Shown here piece by piece: positions 27,652 through 36,825 of a stretch of 64,000 bases of DNA. The first letter of the stretch is position 1, and every line of letters starts with the position of its first letter. Location of the stretch: assembly GCF_000252995.1 (NCBI RefSeq), contig NC_015761.1, positions 3,720,001-3,784,000 on the forward strand, given 5' to 3'. A program made the translations under genes and the position numbers. The notes under the pieces are model-generated. The model was not told the DNA's origin, made no database searches, and saw only the letters and a list, made by a program, of their open reading frames with translations. This DNA is from Salmonella bongori NCTC 12419 (GTDB lineage: Bacteria > Pseudomonadota > Gammaproteobacteria > Enterobacterales > Enterobacteriaceae).

Positions 27652-28707
27652 TTAGTTTTTAATTTCCATCGTAATTGTCACACTGGCGTCAAACTGGCCT
27701 GGTTTTGGTCGCGTTCCGGTTGCACTGGCCGGCGCGGCAGAAAAAATAAATTCGCCATCTTCTTCGCCTAAACGACTGCGGCTTCCCATCTCCGTTTCCA
27801 TACGGCCACCGTTCACATCCACTTCATTGTTAAGCTCGTCATACATCTTAATACCAACATCGGCATTCGACGTTTCTATCACCGTAGGTAACGACCCGGC
27901 CTGAGTAGCATGTAAAGCAACCTCGACACCCTGACCAGAAGACATTCCCGTGCATTTTACCGATGCAGTTATCGGTATTTTTTTGTCGGTTAATGCGCTT
28001 CCTGGCGTTGTAGAAAACTCTGATGCCAGAATTTTACCGAAATCTACTTCGATCGTCTGACCACCATTGATGACGCACTCCTGAGGAGCGGTAATATCGC
28101 CCTGGATATAAACATCCGATAGCTTATGAGTATTTTCAGGGTTTAAAGAAGAGGTGGTTGCATATAACGATGCCAGTAAGGTCGCAGGTATCTTTACTAT
28201 GCCTATAAACGGTTCTTTTACATAGAAGTAAATAATCGCATCCGAGCCACTGGTAAAATTTGTTGTATTTTTATTATTCGTACAAGTATAAGAGCCATCT
28301 GGATCGTTAGGTTTATTATTAAAAGGAACGTTCAGGTAGCCGCGCCCGAGAACCTCAATAGATATTCCAACATCAAGATACTCATCCAAATAGTAATATT
28401 GAATACTACTTCGCATACTCATTTTTTGTAAGGCGGGATTATCTTCAGCGGTAAAATAGACATAACTATAATCCCTATTACAATGGCAAACGCCTTTATA
28501 TTGTTCGCCGTTATCTACATGTTGATTGATAGTCTTACCGGCTTTATTTTGCGCTGCGCTAATTTTAGTCCCCGTGAACACCAATATGCTATGGTGAACG
28601 CCACCATCTGCCTCACAGTAAGTATCCGCAGCAAAAACAGTATGATAAAAACAGACCATTAGTAGTAGAAAGTATTTTATATTATTCAATTTAGCGTCCT
28701 GTCTCAC
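27652..28707 (-). CDS. stgD: Fimbrial tip adhesin/minor subunit (StgD-like)
   Basis: 351 residues, GTG start whose bases overlap the usher TGA (GTGA, 4 bp). Signal peptide about 1-27 (YFLLLMVCFYHTVFA). An N-terminal putative receptor-binding lobe (about 28-205, Cys-containing, CNRDYSYVYFT) is followed by a C-terminal pilin domain (CVINGGQTIEVDFGKI ... CTGMSSGQGVEVAL) that ends in the donor-strand pattern ASVTITMEIKN. Two-domain architecture and last position in the operon indicate the adhesin. Base use is more AT-rich than flanking genes. Confidence 0.8.
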   Translation of the reverse strand: MRQDAKLNNIKYFLLLMVCFYHTVFAADTYCEADGGVHHSILVFTGTKISAAQNKAGKTINQHVDNGEQYKGVCHCNRDYSYVYFTAEDNPALQKMSMRSSIQYYYLDEYLDVGISIEVLGRGYLNVPFNNKPNDPDGSYTCTNNKNTTNFTSGSDAIIYFYVKEPFIGIVKIPATLLASLYATTSSLNPENTHKLSDVYIQGDITAPQECVINGGQTIEVDFGKILASEFSTTPGSALTDKKIPITASVKCTGMSSGQGVEVALHATQAGSLPTVIETSNADVGIKMYDELNNEVDVNGGRMETEMGSRSRLGEEDGEFIFSAAPASATGTRPKPGQFDASVTITMEIKN

Positions 28708-31229
28708 TTACAAATGACGGGGATTTGTATGAGCTCATTATCTTTCTGTTCAGCAAGATGATAATCAACAATACATGTATTTTGTCCGGAAATGATAAAT
28801 TGCCCCTTTTCCGGCATTCCGGATAAATAGAGTTCGCCATTATCACCAACAATTCCGGTGACGGTTCCAGAATCCAGCTCCGCCGTCGCCATCGCCCCAA
28901 AGGGGACTGGCTTACCGTTGCCTTGATTAACGTTAAACAGCACGCGATAGCCCACATGGGTAACAAACGCCGCTTTGACGACCGCGCCGCGTGTTGGCAC
29001 CAGATTCACTACCGTGTTATCCAGTTCAATATTGGCTTTGGCAAAATAATTACTGTTTATTGCCACCCGGTTCTCATCATACGGGTTAAGCTGGGTTTTT
29101 ACCGTGTATCCGCGCCAGTCGGTGGAAACCCCGGTGGCGTTCTCTACCGATAAACCGCCAGCGCCCGGCGCTTCGACTAACGCCACGGTTTCGCCCAGTT
29201 CCTGCGAGAAGGTAATGCCGCCGCTATGCACCAGGATGCCGCCGCGTGCGCCGTAGTTCAGGCGTTGCGAATCGCGGCTCCAGGCATAGCTGCCGTTCAC
29301 CGCACCATAGGTGCCGTTGTATTCCATACTGGCGTTGCCGCTATAGACATCTTCTGGCGAGCTATCCCACGATTCCTGGACGTTATAAGAAAGATTGTGT
29401 CCTTCCAGCAACGTACCGCCGATTCCCGCCTGCATTGAGCTTTCATTATGGTTATTTTGCGTCATCGAATAGTTGACGTAGCTATTATCCAGCCAGCCGG
29501 AAAGCGGTATAGAGACCGAAAGCATGAAGATATGTTCGTGGTTGTTATCATCGTCATTATCATCGTTATAGTACTTATTACCGGAATAACGATTGATGGA
29601 ATCGGTGTAGTTCCACGATACGTTCCATGATACTTGCCGCCAGGTATTGCTATAACCCAGCTGTACCAGGCGTTCCACTTCATCTGTCTGCCAGTATTGC
29701 TGACGGCTGATGGTCAGATAAATATTCCCCCAGTCGCGGCCAAATGACTGCGTCCAGGTGCCTTCAACGCGGCTACGCCGGTTGCCCTTCACCCAGAAGT
29801 CAGAACCATTATCCTGGCGCGATGCCCACTCACTGAGAGAGTAGAACCCTTCAGTTGAATAACGGTATCCCACGAGGCGAAAATTGGTATCGGTATCATC
29901 AAAACGTTTGGAATAGAGAAAACGCCAGGACTGGCCGTTTTCATCATCGCCATCGTTAAAATGCGAACGCGCATGAGTCACATCCAGCGACATCGCCCCG
30001 AATGACCCCATATCTTTGCCCATACCGAAGGCGGCGGCGGCATAATCCTCCGCAATCTGCGTTCCGCCATACAGCGTTAATCCCCACGGCAAACCGTGTA
30101 ATACCTGCGCCTGAACAACATTAGGGGTGAAGCTGTTTTCATCCCGCAGCTCGCCGACACTCATATCAAGGTCAGTCTGTCCCTCACGTTTCAGAATCGC
30201 CAGCGACGCATACGGCTGAGTAAAGTGCTGCTCGCTACCGTCTTCTTCTTTAATGGTGACATCGAGATCGCCACCACCGCTTACCGTATTCAGGTCGGTG
30301 ATTTCAAACGCGCCCTGCGGCACAGCAGATTGATAAATCACGTATTTATTTTGCCGGATGATTACTGTTGCGTTACTCTTCGCCACCCCGCGCACTATCG
30401 GGGCAAAGCCATTCAGGCTTGACGGCAACATATCGTCGTCGGTATACAGCCTGACGCCACGGATCTGAGTACTATCGAACACATCGCTCGCCGTCCAGGT
30501 ATCGCCAACCATGATCTGGCTACGTAATGCGGCAATGTCTCGCTGGATATAGCTACTGATAGAGTGATATTCCGTATCGCTGCCCGTCGCGTTCAGCGTA
30601 CTGTAGTTACGCACTCGCCAGGCCCCCAGATTAATCCCGTTACGCAAGTTCAGATAATACGTATCATCTTCCCCGACATCGTGATTCGATTTAACCGTAT
30701 GCGTCCCGGAAAAATCATAGTTGACCATCATCGCGTTAATGCCCTCATCCCAACGCGACGGGCTGATATAGCCATAGGCTGCCGTATCCAAATAAATCTG
30801 CGGAATCGAAATATTGAGCACAAATTTATTCGAATCAAATGTCCAGATTGAACCATCGATAAATGGCGCAGGATTCAGACAGGCCTGACTATCCACATTC
30901 TGTAATGCTTTTAAGGCATCAACCTTGACACCATACGAAGATAAAACCTCTTTAACCGCAACAAAGCAGGGGTGTAGTTCCGCATCCGGTTTATCCTGGA
31001 CAAACTTAACGTCCCGCTTCTCAAAGAATTTGTCGTTAATAATAATATCGACTTTATAATCACCTGGCGGCAACATATTCGCACGGTTAAACTGATGAAT
31101 ATCCACATCGACAGGATGGTCAATTTCCAGAAGACTGGGGTTAAACAGGCTATCTCTGGCCATCGTTTGAGTCGCGAAACCCAACAGGGCCCCCGAAGCC
31201 AGCGCGAGATAAAAACGCAAGCGAATCAT
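28704..31229 (-). CDS. stgC: Outer-membrane fimbrial usher (StgC-like), intact
   Basis: 841 residues, FimD/PapC family. Signal peptide about 1-24; N-terminal periplasmic chaperone-binding domain (FNPSLLEIDHPVDVDIHQFNRANMLPPGDYKVDI); the 24-strand translocation barrel with plug region (RGVAKSNATVIIRQNKYVIYQSAVPQGAFEITDL); and the C-terminal domains ending in the paired-Cys NTCIVDYHL...PVICK. It has no internal stop or frameshift over its full length. SD AAGGAT lies before ATG. Confidence 0.9.
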   Translation of the reverse strand: MIRLRFYLALASGALLGFATQTMARDSLFNPSLLEIDHPVDVDIHQFNRANMLPPGDYKVDIIINDKFFEKRDVKFVQDKPDAELHPCFVAVKEVLSSYGVKVDALKALQNVDSQACLNPAPFIDGSIWTFDSNKFVLNISIPQIYLDTAAYGYISPSRWDEGINAMMVNYDFSGTHTVKSNHDVGEDDTYYLNLRNGINLGAWRVRNYSTLNATGSDTEYHSISSYIQRDIAALRSQIMVGDTWTASDVFDSTQIRGVRLYTDDDMLPSSLNGFAPIVRGVAKSNATVIIRQNKYVIYQSAVPQGAFEITDLNTVSGGGDLDVTIKEEDGSEQHFTQPYASLAILKREGQTDLDMSVGELRDENSFTPNVVQAQVLHGLPWGLTLYGGTQIAEDYAAAAFGMGKDMGSFGAMSLDVTHARSHFNDGDDENGQSWRFLYSKRFDDTDTNFRLVGYRYSTEGFYSLSEWASRQDNGSDFWVKGNRRSRVEGTWTQSFGRDWGNIYLTISRQQYWQTDEVERLVQLGYSNTWRQVSWNVSWNYTDSINRYSGNKYYNDDNDDDNNHEHIFMLSVSIPLSGWLDNSYVNYSMTQNNHNESSMQAGIGGTLLEGHNLSYNVQESWDSSPEDVYSGNASMEYNGTYGAVNGSYAWSRDSQRLNYGARGGILVHSGGITFSQELGETVALVEAPGAGGLSVENATGVSTDWRGYTVKTQLNPYDENRVAINSNYFAKANIELDNTVVNLVPTRGAVVKAAFVTHVGYRVLFNVNQGNGKPVPFGAMATAELDSGTVTGIVGDNGELYLSGMPEKGQFIISGQNTCIVDYHLAEQKDNELIQIPVICK

Positions 31230-31250
31230 TAAAGTATCCTTACAGGAAGA

Positions 31251-31949
31251 TTAGAGTGCCACTTTCACTGGTTCACTAATCGCGCCATAGTCATTAATAA
31301 AGCGCCAGACCAGCGAGTGGCCACCAACACCCTCAGGCATATTCAGCGTTAATGTCTCAAACGGACGAATCATATTGAGCGGAACATCTTTCCCATCCAC
31401 CGAAACGCTCATCACGTTAATATGAATTGGATTCGGGTTTTCCATCACCAGTTGCTTACCCTGCCGACGCCACTTCACATTCGCGAAGGCTTTTTCTGGC
31501 GTCAGTTTTATTGATGCCGGACGCCAGAACAGTTTAATTCTTGTTTTAATTGCTATTTCCAGAGTGCTGGTATCTTTTTTGTTACTTGATGGCGGGATGT
31601 TCTTAATATTCAACCAGAAAACGGATTCGCGGTCTTTCGGTAACTCACCGGCGACTTTGACAATGCGTAGCGTTTTTTCCTGTCCTGGCTCAAGACGGGA
31701 GACGGGGGGAATAGCGGTAAAAGGCGGCTTGTTCTTATCCTCTTTATTAAAAGGATCGACCCAGACCTGAATAAGATAAGGTAATGTCGTTTCTTTATTA
31801 AATATAGAAATTGTGGCATCCGGCGCATCACCTGGGAAAATGACACGAGTACCACCGACCACTATCCCGGCATAAGATTGAGCGGCGAACAAAAACAACA
31901 CCACAGTAAGAATAAATTGACTCATTCTTGTCATCATACAGACACTCAT
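31251..31949 (-). CDS. stgB: Periplasmic fimbrial chaperone (StgB-like)
   Basis: About 232 residues if started at the ATG at 31949; ATGs at 31937, 31934 and 31925 are alternatives and the longer frame to 32006 is less likely. After the signal peptide (core FILTVVLFLFAA) comes a two-domain Ig fold. Family marks: GIVVGGTRVIFPG, the G1 strand region RLEPGQEKTLRIV, and SVFWLNIKNIPP. The short F1-G1 loop suggests the FGS class used for rod-like pili. Folds and caps subunits before delivery to the usher. Confidence 0.88.
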   Translation of the reverse strand: MSVCMMTRMSQFILTVVLFLFAAQSYAGIVVGGTRVIFPGDAPDATISIFNKETTLPYLIQVWVDPFNKEDKNKPPFTAIPPVSRLEPGQEKTLRIVKVAGELPKDRESVFWLNIKNIPPSSNKKDTSTLEIAIKTRIKLFWRPASIKLTPEKAFANVKWRRQGKQLVMENPNPIHINVMSVSVDGKDVPLNMIRPFETLTLNMPEGVGGHSLVWRFINDYGAISEPVKVAL

Positions 31950-31954
31950 CCCAG

Positions 31955-32003
31955 TAAAAAAACGCCTGAAATTAAGACAATAACGTTCCGTCATGACAGG
32001 CGT
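31955..32003 (-). terminator. Attenuator-like hairpin between pilin and chaperone genes
   Basis: Minus strand: ACGCCTG (32003-31997), 28-nt loop, CAGGCGT (31968-31962), followed directly by a run of Ts ending near 31955. A partial terminator here would make pilin mRNA exceed chaperone/usher mRNA. An alternative small hairpin ATGAC-GCCT-GTCAT overlaps its left arm. Confidence 0.5.
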
Positions 32004-32038
32004 CATTTAATTATTAAATAATAAATACGAAGCTTATA

Positions 32039-32614
32039 TTATTTTTCGTAGACGATCGTGAACTGAGAATCTGCGTTAGCGGTACCCGGCGTAACTGCAT
32101 TGTTTATTGCAATATAACGTGCGATGAACTTCATTGAAGCCGTACCTGCGGTGGCGTCAATGTCGGTAGGAGTGGAATCTTCGTACAGTTTGAGCTGGGA
32201 GTTATCGGCACGGTTATAAAGACGAATCGCAACGCCAGTTGCCGTTGTCGCATCGCCAGTACCCGTATAATCGCCTGGGGTAGACGCTTTTACCGGATCG
32301 CCAATAGCCAAATCACCATTGCCATCAGATGCCTCTACACCGTCAAAACGAACGGCTGCTTTAGTATAGGTTGCCGGACATTTAATCAAATCGATCTGAA
32401 ATGCAGTCGGTGCTGCGACATCTCCAGCATTTATAAATGAGGAACGGTTAACTTTGCCCAGATCAACGTTCTGCTCGGCAGTATCAGCGGTGACTTCACA
32501 GGCGCTATCAATCACTTCACCACGGAAATGAACGGTACCATCCGATGCCATAGCCTGCCCCACCAGCATACTCGTAGACAGGACAAGCGCACTGACAATT
32601 AAATTCGGTTTCAT
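32039..32614 (-). CDS. stgA: Major fimbrial subunit (StgA-like pilin)
   Basis: 191 residues. Signal peptide 1-23 (ends AMA); the mature protein starts SDGTVHFRGEVIDSACEVTADT, typical of type 1-group pilins, with the Cys pair CEV...KCP. Donor-strand-ready C-terminus SQFTIVYEK has the penultimate Tyr. GGAG SD 5 nt before ATG. First gene of the stgABCD order between glmS and pstS, the site I know for the stg operon of S. Typhi; E. coli lpf2 sits in the same place. Confidence 0.88.
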   Translation of the reverse strand: MKPNLIVSALVLSTSMLVGQAMASDGTVHFRGEVIDSACEVTADTAEQNVDLGKVNRSSFINAGDVAAPTAFQIDLIKCPATYTKAAVRFDGVEASDGNGDLAIGDPVKASTPGDYTGTGDATTATGVAIRLYNRADNSQLKLYEDSTPTDIDATAGTASMKFIARYIAINNAVTPGTANADSQFTIVYEK

Positions 32615-33035
32615 AACAACTCCAGATAAATATATTATCTATTAATTTTTAAATAAAAGGTCATTAATAAAAACACCATCTTTACGGCGGCGAGATATTA
32701 CACCGACGTAATAATATGGCAATAAATAAATTTAAAGAGTGTTTTAATAAAAAATGAATAAATAGAAAAATAAAATATAAGCTGTATGAAATATTACTTT
32801 TCAGGATAGGCAAAAATGGCTATTTATCAATAAAATCGCTGATTTTTAAGAAAATATTTATAGCATAATCGAAATAAAATATATATAGCTCAGTTTATGA
32901 TCAAACATCGTATAGTAGGCTATCACCGCAACAAGTGTAATTAATTGTAAAACCAGGTGATAAAATAGATTTTTTGTACGTAAAAAAGAGTCAATTTGCC
33001 TCAACAGGTTACAGAACTGGAGAACAAACAAAATA
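32615..33035. promoter_or_regulatory. AT-rich upstream region of the fimbrial operon
   Basis: Gene-free 0.42 kb, visibly very AT-rich with many A/T runs, between the pilin start and the glmS terminator. It must hold the fimbrial promoter and looks like a classic H-NS-silenced region. I could not fix a -35/-10 pair, and I saw no invertible-element repeats. Confidence 0.6.
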
Positions 33036-33063
33036 AAAAGCTGCCATTTTCACAGCAGCTTTT
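33036..33063 (-). terminator. glmS terminator
   Basis: AAAAGCTGC (33036-33044) / GCAGCTTTT (33055-33063) with T/A-rich flanks, 12 bp downstream of the glmS stop; good in both directions. Confidence 0.85.
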
Positions 33064-33110
33064 CAGGGTAAACATTATTCTACGGTAACCGATTTTGCCA
33101 GGTTACGCGG
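33045..33110 (-). other. Unoccupied attTn7 site
   Basis: Tn7 TnsD recognises the last codons of glmS and inserts about 25 bp past the stop, inside the terminator. The glmS 3' end (ending SVTVE) and terminator are both whole, with no Tn7 ends. The fimbrial operon starts only about 0.45 kb further on. Confidence 0.6.
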
Positions 33111-34904
33111 CTGGTCAACGTCGGTACCTTTGATCAGCGCAACGTGGTAGGCCAGTAGCTGTAGCGGAACGGTGTAGAAGATAGGTGCGATAACGTCTTC
33201 TACATGCGGCATCTCAATAATGTGCATATTATCGCTGCTGGTGAAACCCGCATCCTGGTCAGCAAAGACATACAACTGACCGCCGCGAGCGCGCACTTCC
33301 TCAATGTTGGATTTCAATTTTTCCAGCAGTTCGTTGTTCGGCGCCACCACAATAACCGGCATATCCGCATCAATCAGCGCCAGCGGACCGTGTTTCAATT
33401 CACCCGCCGCATACGCTTCAGCATGAATATACGAAATCTCTTTCAGCTTCAGCGCGCCTTCCAGCGCGATCGGATACTGGTCGCCACGGCCAAGGAACAG
33501 CGCGTGATGCTTGTCAGAGAAATCTTCGGCCAGCGCTTCAATGCGTTTATCCTGAGACAACATCTGTTCAATACGGCTCGGCAGTGCCTGCAGACCGTGA
33601 ACAATATCGTGCTCAATAGACGCATCCAGACCTTTCAGACGCGCCAGTTTTGCCACCAGCATCAGCAGAACAGTAAGTTGAGTGGTAAAGGCTTTGGTGG
33701 ACGCCACGCCGATTTCAGTCCCCGCGTTGGTCATCATCGCCAGGTCTGACTCACGCACCAAAGAAGAGCCCGGAACGTTACAAATTGCCAGCGAACCCAG
33801 ATAACCCAGCTCTTTGGACAGACGAAGACCCGCCAGGGTATCCGCCGTTTCACCGGACTGAGACAGGGTGATCATCAGGCTGTTACGGCGCACCGCCGAT
33901 TTGCGGTAGCGGAATTCAGAAGCGATCTCAACGTCACACGGAATGCCCGCCAGCGATTCAAACCAATAACGAGAAACCATCCCGGAGTTATAGGACGTGC
34001 CACAGGCGATGATCTGAATATGTTCCACCTGAGACAGCAGCTCGTTGGCTTTCGGCCCCAGCTCGCTTAAATCCACCTCACCGTGGCTGATACGCCCGGT
34101 CAGGGTGTTTTTAATCGCGTTCGGCTGTTCGTAGATCTCTTTCTGCATGTAATGGCGGTAAATACCTTTATCGCCAGCATCATATTGCAGATTAGACTCG
34201 ATATCCTGACGAACAACGTCCGCACCAGTCTTATCAAAAATAGAGACCGAACGACGGGTCACTTCCGCAATGTCGCCTTCTTCAAGGAAGATGAAGCGAC
34301 GGGTCACCGGTAGCAGCGCCAGCTGATCGGAAGCGATAAAGTTTTCGCCCATACCCAGACCGATCACCAGCGGGCTACCCGAACGTGCAGCCAGCAGGGT
34401 ATCCGGCTGGCGAGTATCCATGATCACCGTACCGTACGCGCCGCGCAATTGCGGAATAGCGCGCAGCACCGCGTCACGCAGTGTGCCGCCCTGTTCCAGC
34501 TCCCAATGCACTAAGTGAGCAATCACTTCGGTGTCGGTTTCAGAAACGAAGGTATAACCCCGCGCTTTCAACTCTTCGCGCAGCGGTTCATGGTTTTCAA
34601 TGATGCCGTTATGCACCACGACAATGTGGTCAGAAACATGGGGATGCGCATTCGCTTCTGAAGGTTCGCCATGCGTCGCCCAACGAGTATGAGCAATACC
34701 TGTACCGCCATGCAGCGGATGCTCTTCCGCGGCCTGCGCCAGCATCTGCACTTTGCCGAGACGGCGCAAACGGGTCATATGACCTTGCGTATCTACCACG
34801 GCCAGCCCAGCAGAGTCATAACCACGATATTCCAGACGACGTAAACCTTCGAGAAGGATTTCAGCTACATCACGCTGCGCGATAGCGCCAACAATTCCAC
34901 ACAT
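33075..34904 (-). CDS. glmS: Glucosamine-fructose-6-phosphate aminotransferase
   Basis: 609 residues from ATG at 34904 (CGIVGAIAQRD); the N-terminal Cys becomes the catalytic residue after Met removal, which fixes the start. Glutaminase domain 1-240, then two SIS sugar-isomerase domains (CGTSYNSGM, SQSGETADT, ASTKAFTTQ) and the C-tail LAKSVTVE. First committed step of UDP-GlcNAc synthesis, followed by GlmU. In enterobacteria the mRNA is activated by GlmZ/Hfq pairing upstream of the start. Confidence 0.99.
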   Translation of the reverse strand: MCGIVGAIAQRDVAEILLEGLRRLEYRGYDSAGLAVVDTQGHMTRLRRLGKVQMLAQAAEEHPLHGGTGIAHTRWATHGEPSEANAHPHVSDHIVVVHNGIIENHEPLREELKARGYTFVSETDTEVIAHLVHWELEQGGTLRDAVLRAIPQLRGAYGTVIMDTRQPDTLLAARSGSPLVIGLGMGENFIASDQLALLPVTRRFIFLEEGDIAEVTRRSVSIFDKTGADVVRQDIESNLQYDAGDKGIYRHYMQKEIYEQPNAIKNTLTGRISHGEVDLSELGPKANELLSQVEHIQIIACGTSYNSGMVSRYWFESLAGIPCDVEIASEFRYRKSAVRRNSLMITLSQSGETADTLAGLRLSKELGYLGSLAICNVPGSSLVRESDLAMMTNAGTEIGVASTKAFTTQLTVLLMLVAKLARLKGLDASIEHDIVHGLQALPSRIEQMLSQDKRIEALAEDFSDKHHALFLGRGDQYPIALEGALKLKEISYIHAEAYAAGELKHGPLALIDADMPVIVVAPNNELLEKLKSNIEEVRARGGQLYVFADQDAGFTSSDNMHIIEMPHVEDVIAPIFYTVPLQLLAYHVALIKGTDVDQPRNLAKSVTVE

Positions 34905-34945
34905 AGTTTTATTTCCAAATTTAGGCATTATGCCTGTCGTTGTCG
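34905..34945 (-). promoter_or_regulatory. glmS translation-control region (GlmZ target expected)
   Basis: The palindrome AGGCAT-T-ATGCCT (34923-34935) lies just before a modest SD (TTTGGAAAT). This matches the self-inhibitory leader opened by GlmZ in E. coli. The sRNA itself is not in this window. Confidence 0.5.
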
Positions 34946-35058
34946 CTGACCTGTTAATACCCGTCTTTTCGGGCGCCCCGAGCCTTGTAGAGAGTGGGGT
35001 TATTGTTATAAATACTGCTAATTGAGCGGAGGATTATTTTATCCTCTCATCTCTGGTC

Positions 35059-35090
35059 TGCCGGATGGTGCTGACGCTTATCCGGCCTAC
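35059..35090. repeat. REP unit between glmU and glmS
   Basis: TGCCGGATGGTGCTGACGC...TATCCGGCCTAC in the glmU-glmS gap, in the zone where the co-transcript is cut by RNase E in E. coli. Confidence 0.8.
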
Positions 35091-35144
35091 AAAAACATGC
35101 TGAAGATAGAGCAGGCAAGCCAGGCGCCCCTCCATGATCGTAAA

Positions 35145-36515
35145 TTACTTTTTCTTCGCCGGACGCTGCCAGCCTTGCTTATGCACCTGCGGCACGCGGC
35201 TTAATACCAGTTCATTATCGGCAATATCACGAGTAACGGTTGTGCCTGCGGCAATGGTCGCCCCTTTACCGACGCTGACTGGCGCTACGAGTTGAGTATC
35301 GGAACCAACGAAAACATCATCGCCAATAATGGTCTTGAATTTGTTCGCCCCATCGTAGTTACAGGTAATAGTACCGGCACCGATATTGACGTTGTCGCCA
35401 ATTTCCGCATCACCCAGATAGGTCAGATGCCCGGCTTTTGAGCCTTTCCCCAGGCGCGCTTTTTTCATCTCAACGAAGTTGCCAACGTGAGCGCCTGCTA
35501 ACAATTCCGCACCAGGACGTAAGCGAGCGAACGGGCCGATGGTGCAAGCGGTGTCTAAGTGCGCATCTTCCACCACGCTGTAAGGACTGATTTCGCAGTC
35601 ATCGCCAATCACGCTGTTTTTAATCACGCAGCCTGCACCAATCTTTACGCGATCACCAAGCGTGACATGGCCTTCGATGATCACGTTAGTATCAATTTCG
35701 ACATCGCGCCCATGCGTCAGCGTTCCACGCAGATCAAAACGCGCCGGGTCACGCAGCATCACGCCGGCTAACAACAGTTTCTCGGCCTGTTCAGCCTGGT
35801 AAATACGCTCCAGACGGGAAAGCTGCAGACGGTTATTGACACCGTCCGTTTCACTGATGCGCGCCGGATGCACGGCAACGATTTCCCGTCCTTCCTGATA
35901 CGCCAGCGCAATAATGTCGGTAATGTAATATTCACCCTGGGCATTGTTGTTGGTCAGCTTAGCTAACCAACGTTTCATATCTGCGCCATTTGCAATCAGT
36001 ATCCCGGTGTTAATTTCCTGGATCAATCGCTGTTCATCAGTGGCGTCTTTATGTTCAACGATGCCGGTCACTTTACCGTTTTCACGCGTAATACGCCCAT
36101 AGCCGCTCGGATCGTCCAGCTTCACGGTTAATAACCCAATACCGCCCTGGGGTTTCGCATCGCGCAGGCGCTGTAGAGTTTCAACAGAGATCAACGGCAC
36201 ATCGCCGTAAAGCATTAAAATGTCTTCATCATCGCTAAAGAAGGGAGCGGCCTGCTGCATAGCATGACCAGTACCCAATTGCTCAGCCTGTAAAACCCAG
36301 TTCAGGTTGTCTTCTTTGAGTGTGTTTTTAAGCAGATCGCCACCGTGACCATACACCAGATGAACCTGAGTTGCTCCTAATTCATTAGCAGCATCAATAA
36401 CATGCTGTACCATTGCTTTGCCCGCAAGGGTATGCAGCACCTTAGGTAAATCGGAATACATGCGCGTGCCTTTGCCAGCGGCAAGGATCACGACACTCAT
36501 TGCATTATTCAACAT
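35145..36515 (-). CDS. glmU: Bifunctional GlcNAc-1-P uridylyltransferase / GlcN-1-P acetyltransferase
   Basis: 456 residues. N-terminal pyrophosphorylase with LAAGKGTRMYSDLPKVLHTLAGKAM (about 11-35) and YGDVPL; C-terminal left-handed beta helix with hexapeptide repeats (VTLGDRVKIGAGCVIKNSVIGDDCEI) and acetyltransferase residues in HVGNFVEMKKARLGKGSKAGHLTYLGD. Makes UDP-GlcNAc for peptidoglycan and LPS. Upstream of glmS in one operon. Confidence 0.99.
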   Translation of the reverse strand: MLNNAMSVVILAAGKGTRMYSDLPKVLHTLAGKAMVQHVIDAANELGATQVHLVYGHGGDLLKNTLKEDNLNWVLQAEQLGTGHAMQQAAPFFSDDEDILMLYGDVPLISVETLQRLRDAKPQGGIGLLTVKLDDPSGYGRITRENGKVTGIVEHKDATDEQRLIQEINTGILIANGADMKRWLAKLTNNNAQGEYYITDIIALAYQEGREIVAVHPARISETDGVNNRLQLSRLERIYQAEQAEKLLLAGVMLRDPARFDLRGTLTHGRDVEIDTNVIIEGHVTLGDRVKIGAGCVIKNSVIGDDCEISPYSVVEDAHLDTACTIGPFARLRPGAELLAGAHVGNFVEMKKARLGKGSKAGHLTYLGDAEIGDNVNIGAGTITCNYDGANKFKTIIGDDVFVGSDTQLVAPVSVGKGATIAAGTTVTRDIADNELVLSRVPQVHKQGWQRPAKKK

Positions 36516-36775
36516 ACGTGTCCTGACTGTGATTTGTGAACGAATTTATACCGTTTCATGTTGAAAATACTACATTTTTTTCATCGTGAAATGTAGGGAG
36601 GATAAAACGCTCGATCGCGGGGTTCCTCCAACGGCGATGGTGACATTTTCGACCATTGATGCGGTATTTGTCTTGCGAAAAGTCGCGTTATACTTTGATT
36701 AAAGCGTTAGGGTGATGTTTTTGCTATTTTTTTGAGCCATGAAGTAAGATTCAGCATTGGTCATCATTCACAGGC
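36516..36775 (-). promoter_or_regulatory. glmUS promoter region with candidate NagC site
   Basis: Gene-free gap. The palindrome CTACATTT...AAATGTAG (36570-36596), whose centre is TTTTTCATCGTGAAA, resembles the NagC operator (TTCxxxxCGxGAA type). NagC activates glmUS in E. coli from sites upstream of the promoter. Exact -10/-35 elements not fixed. Confidence 0.45.
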
Positions 36776-36810
36776 AAAAAAAAACCAGCCTGTTGCCAGA
36801 CTGGTTTTAT
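36776..36810 (-). terminator. atp operon terminator
   Basis: Minus strand AAAACCAGTCTGG-CAAC-AGGCTGGTTTTTTTT: strong stem with a long U-tract, 16 bp after atpC. Confidence 0.9.
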
Positions 36811-36825
36811 GCTTTCAAGCCGGTG

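Noticed and set aside
28704..31229. Possible stgC pseudogene as remembered for S. Typhi
   Set aside because: The 841-codon frame is continuous with intact N- and C-terminal usher motifs.
32615..33035. Invertible phase-variation element before the pilin gene
   Set aside because: No long matching inverted repeats and no recombinase gene nearby; only short A/T palindromes.
33036..33110. Tn7 insertion at attTn7
   Set aside because: glmS end and terminator are intact and no Tn7 ends or tns genes are present.
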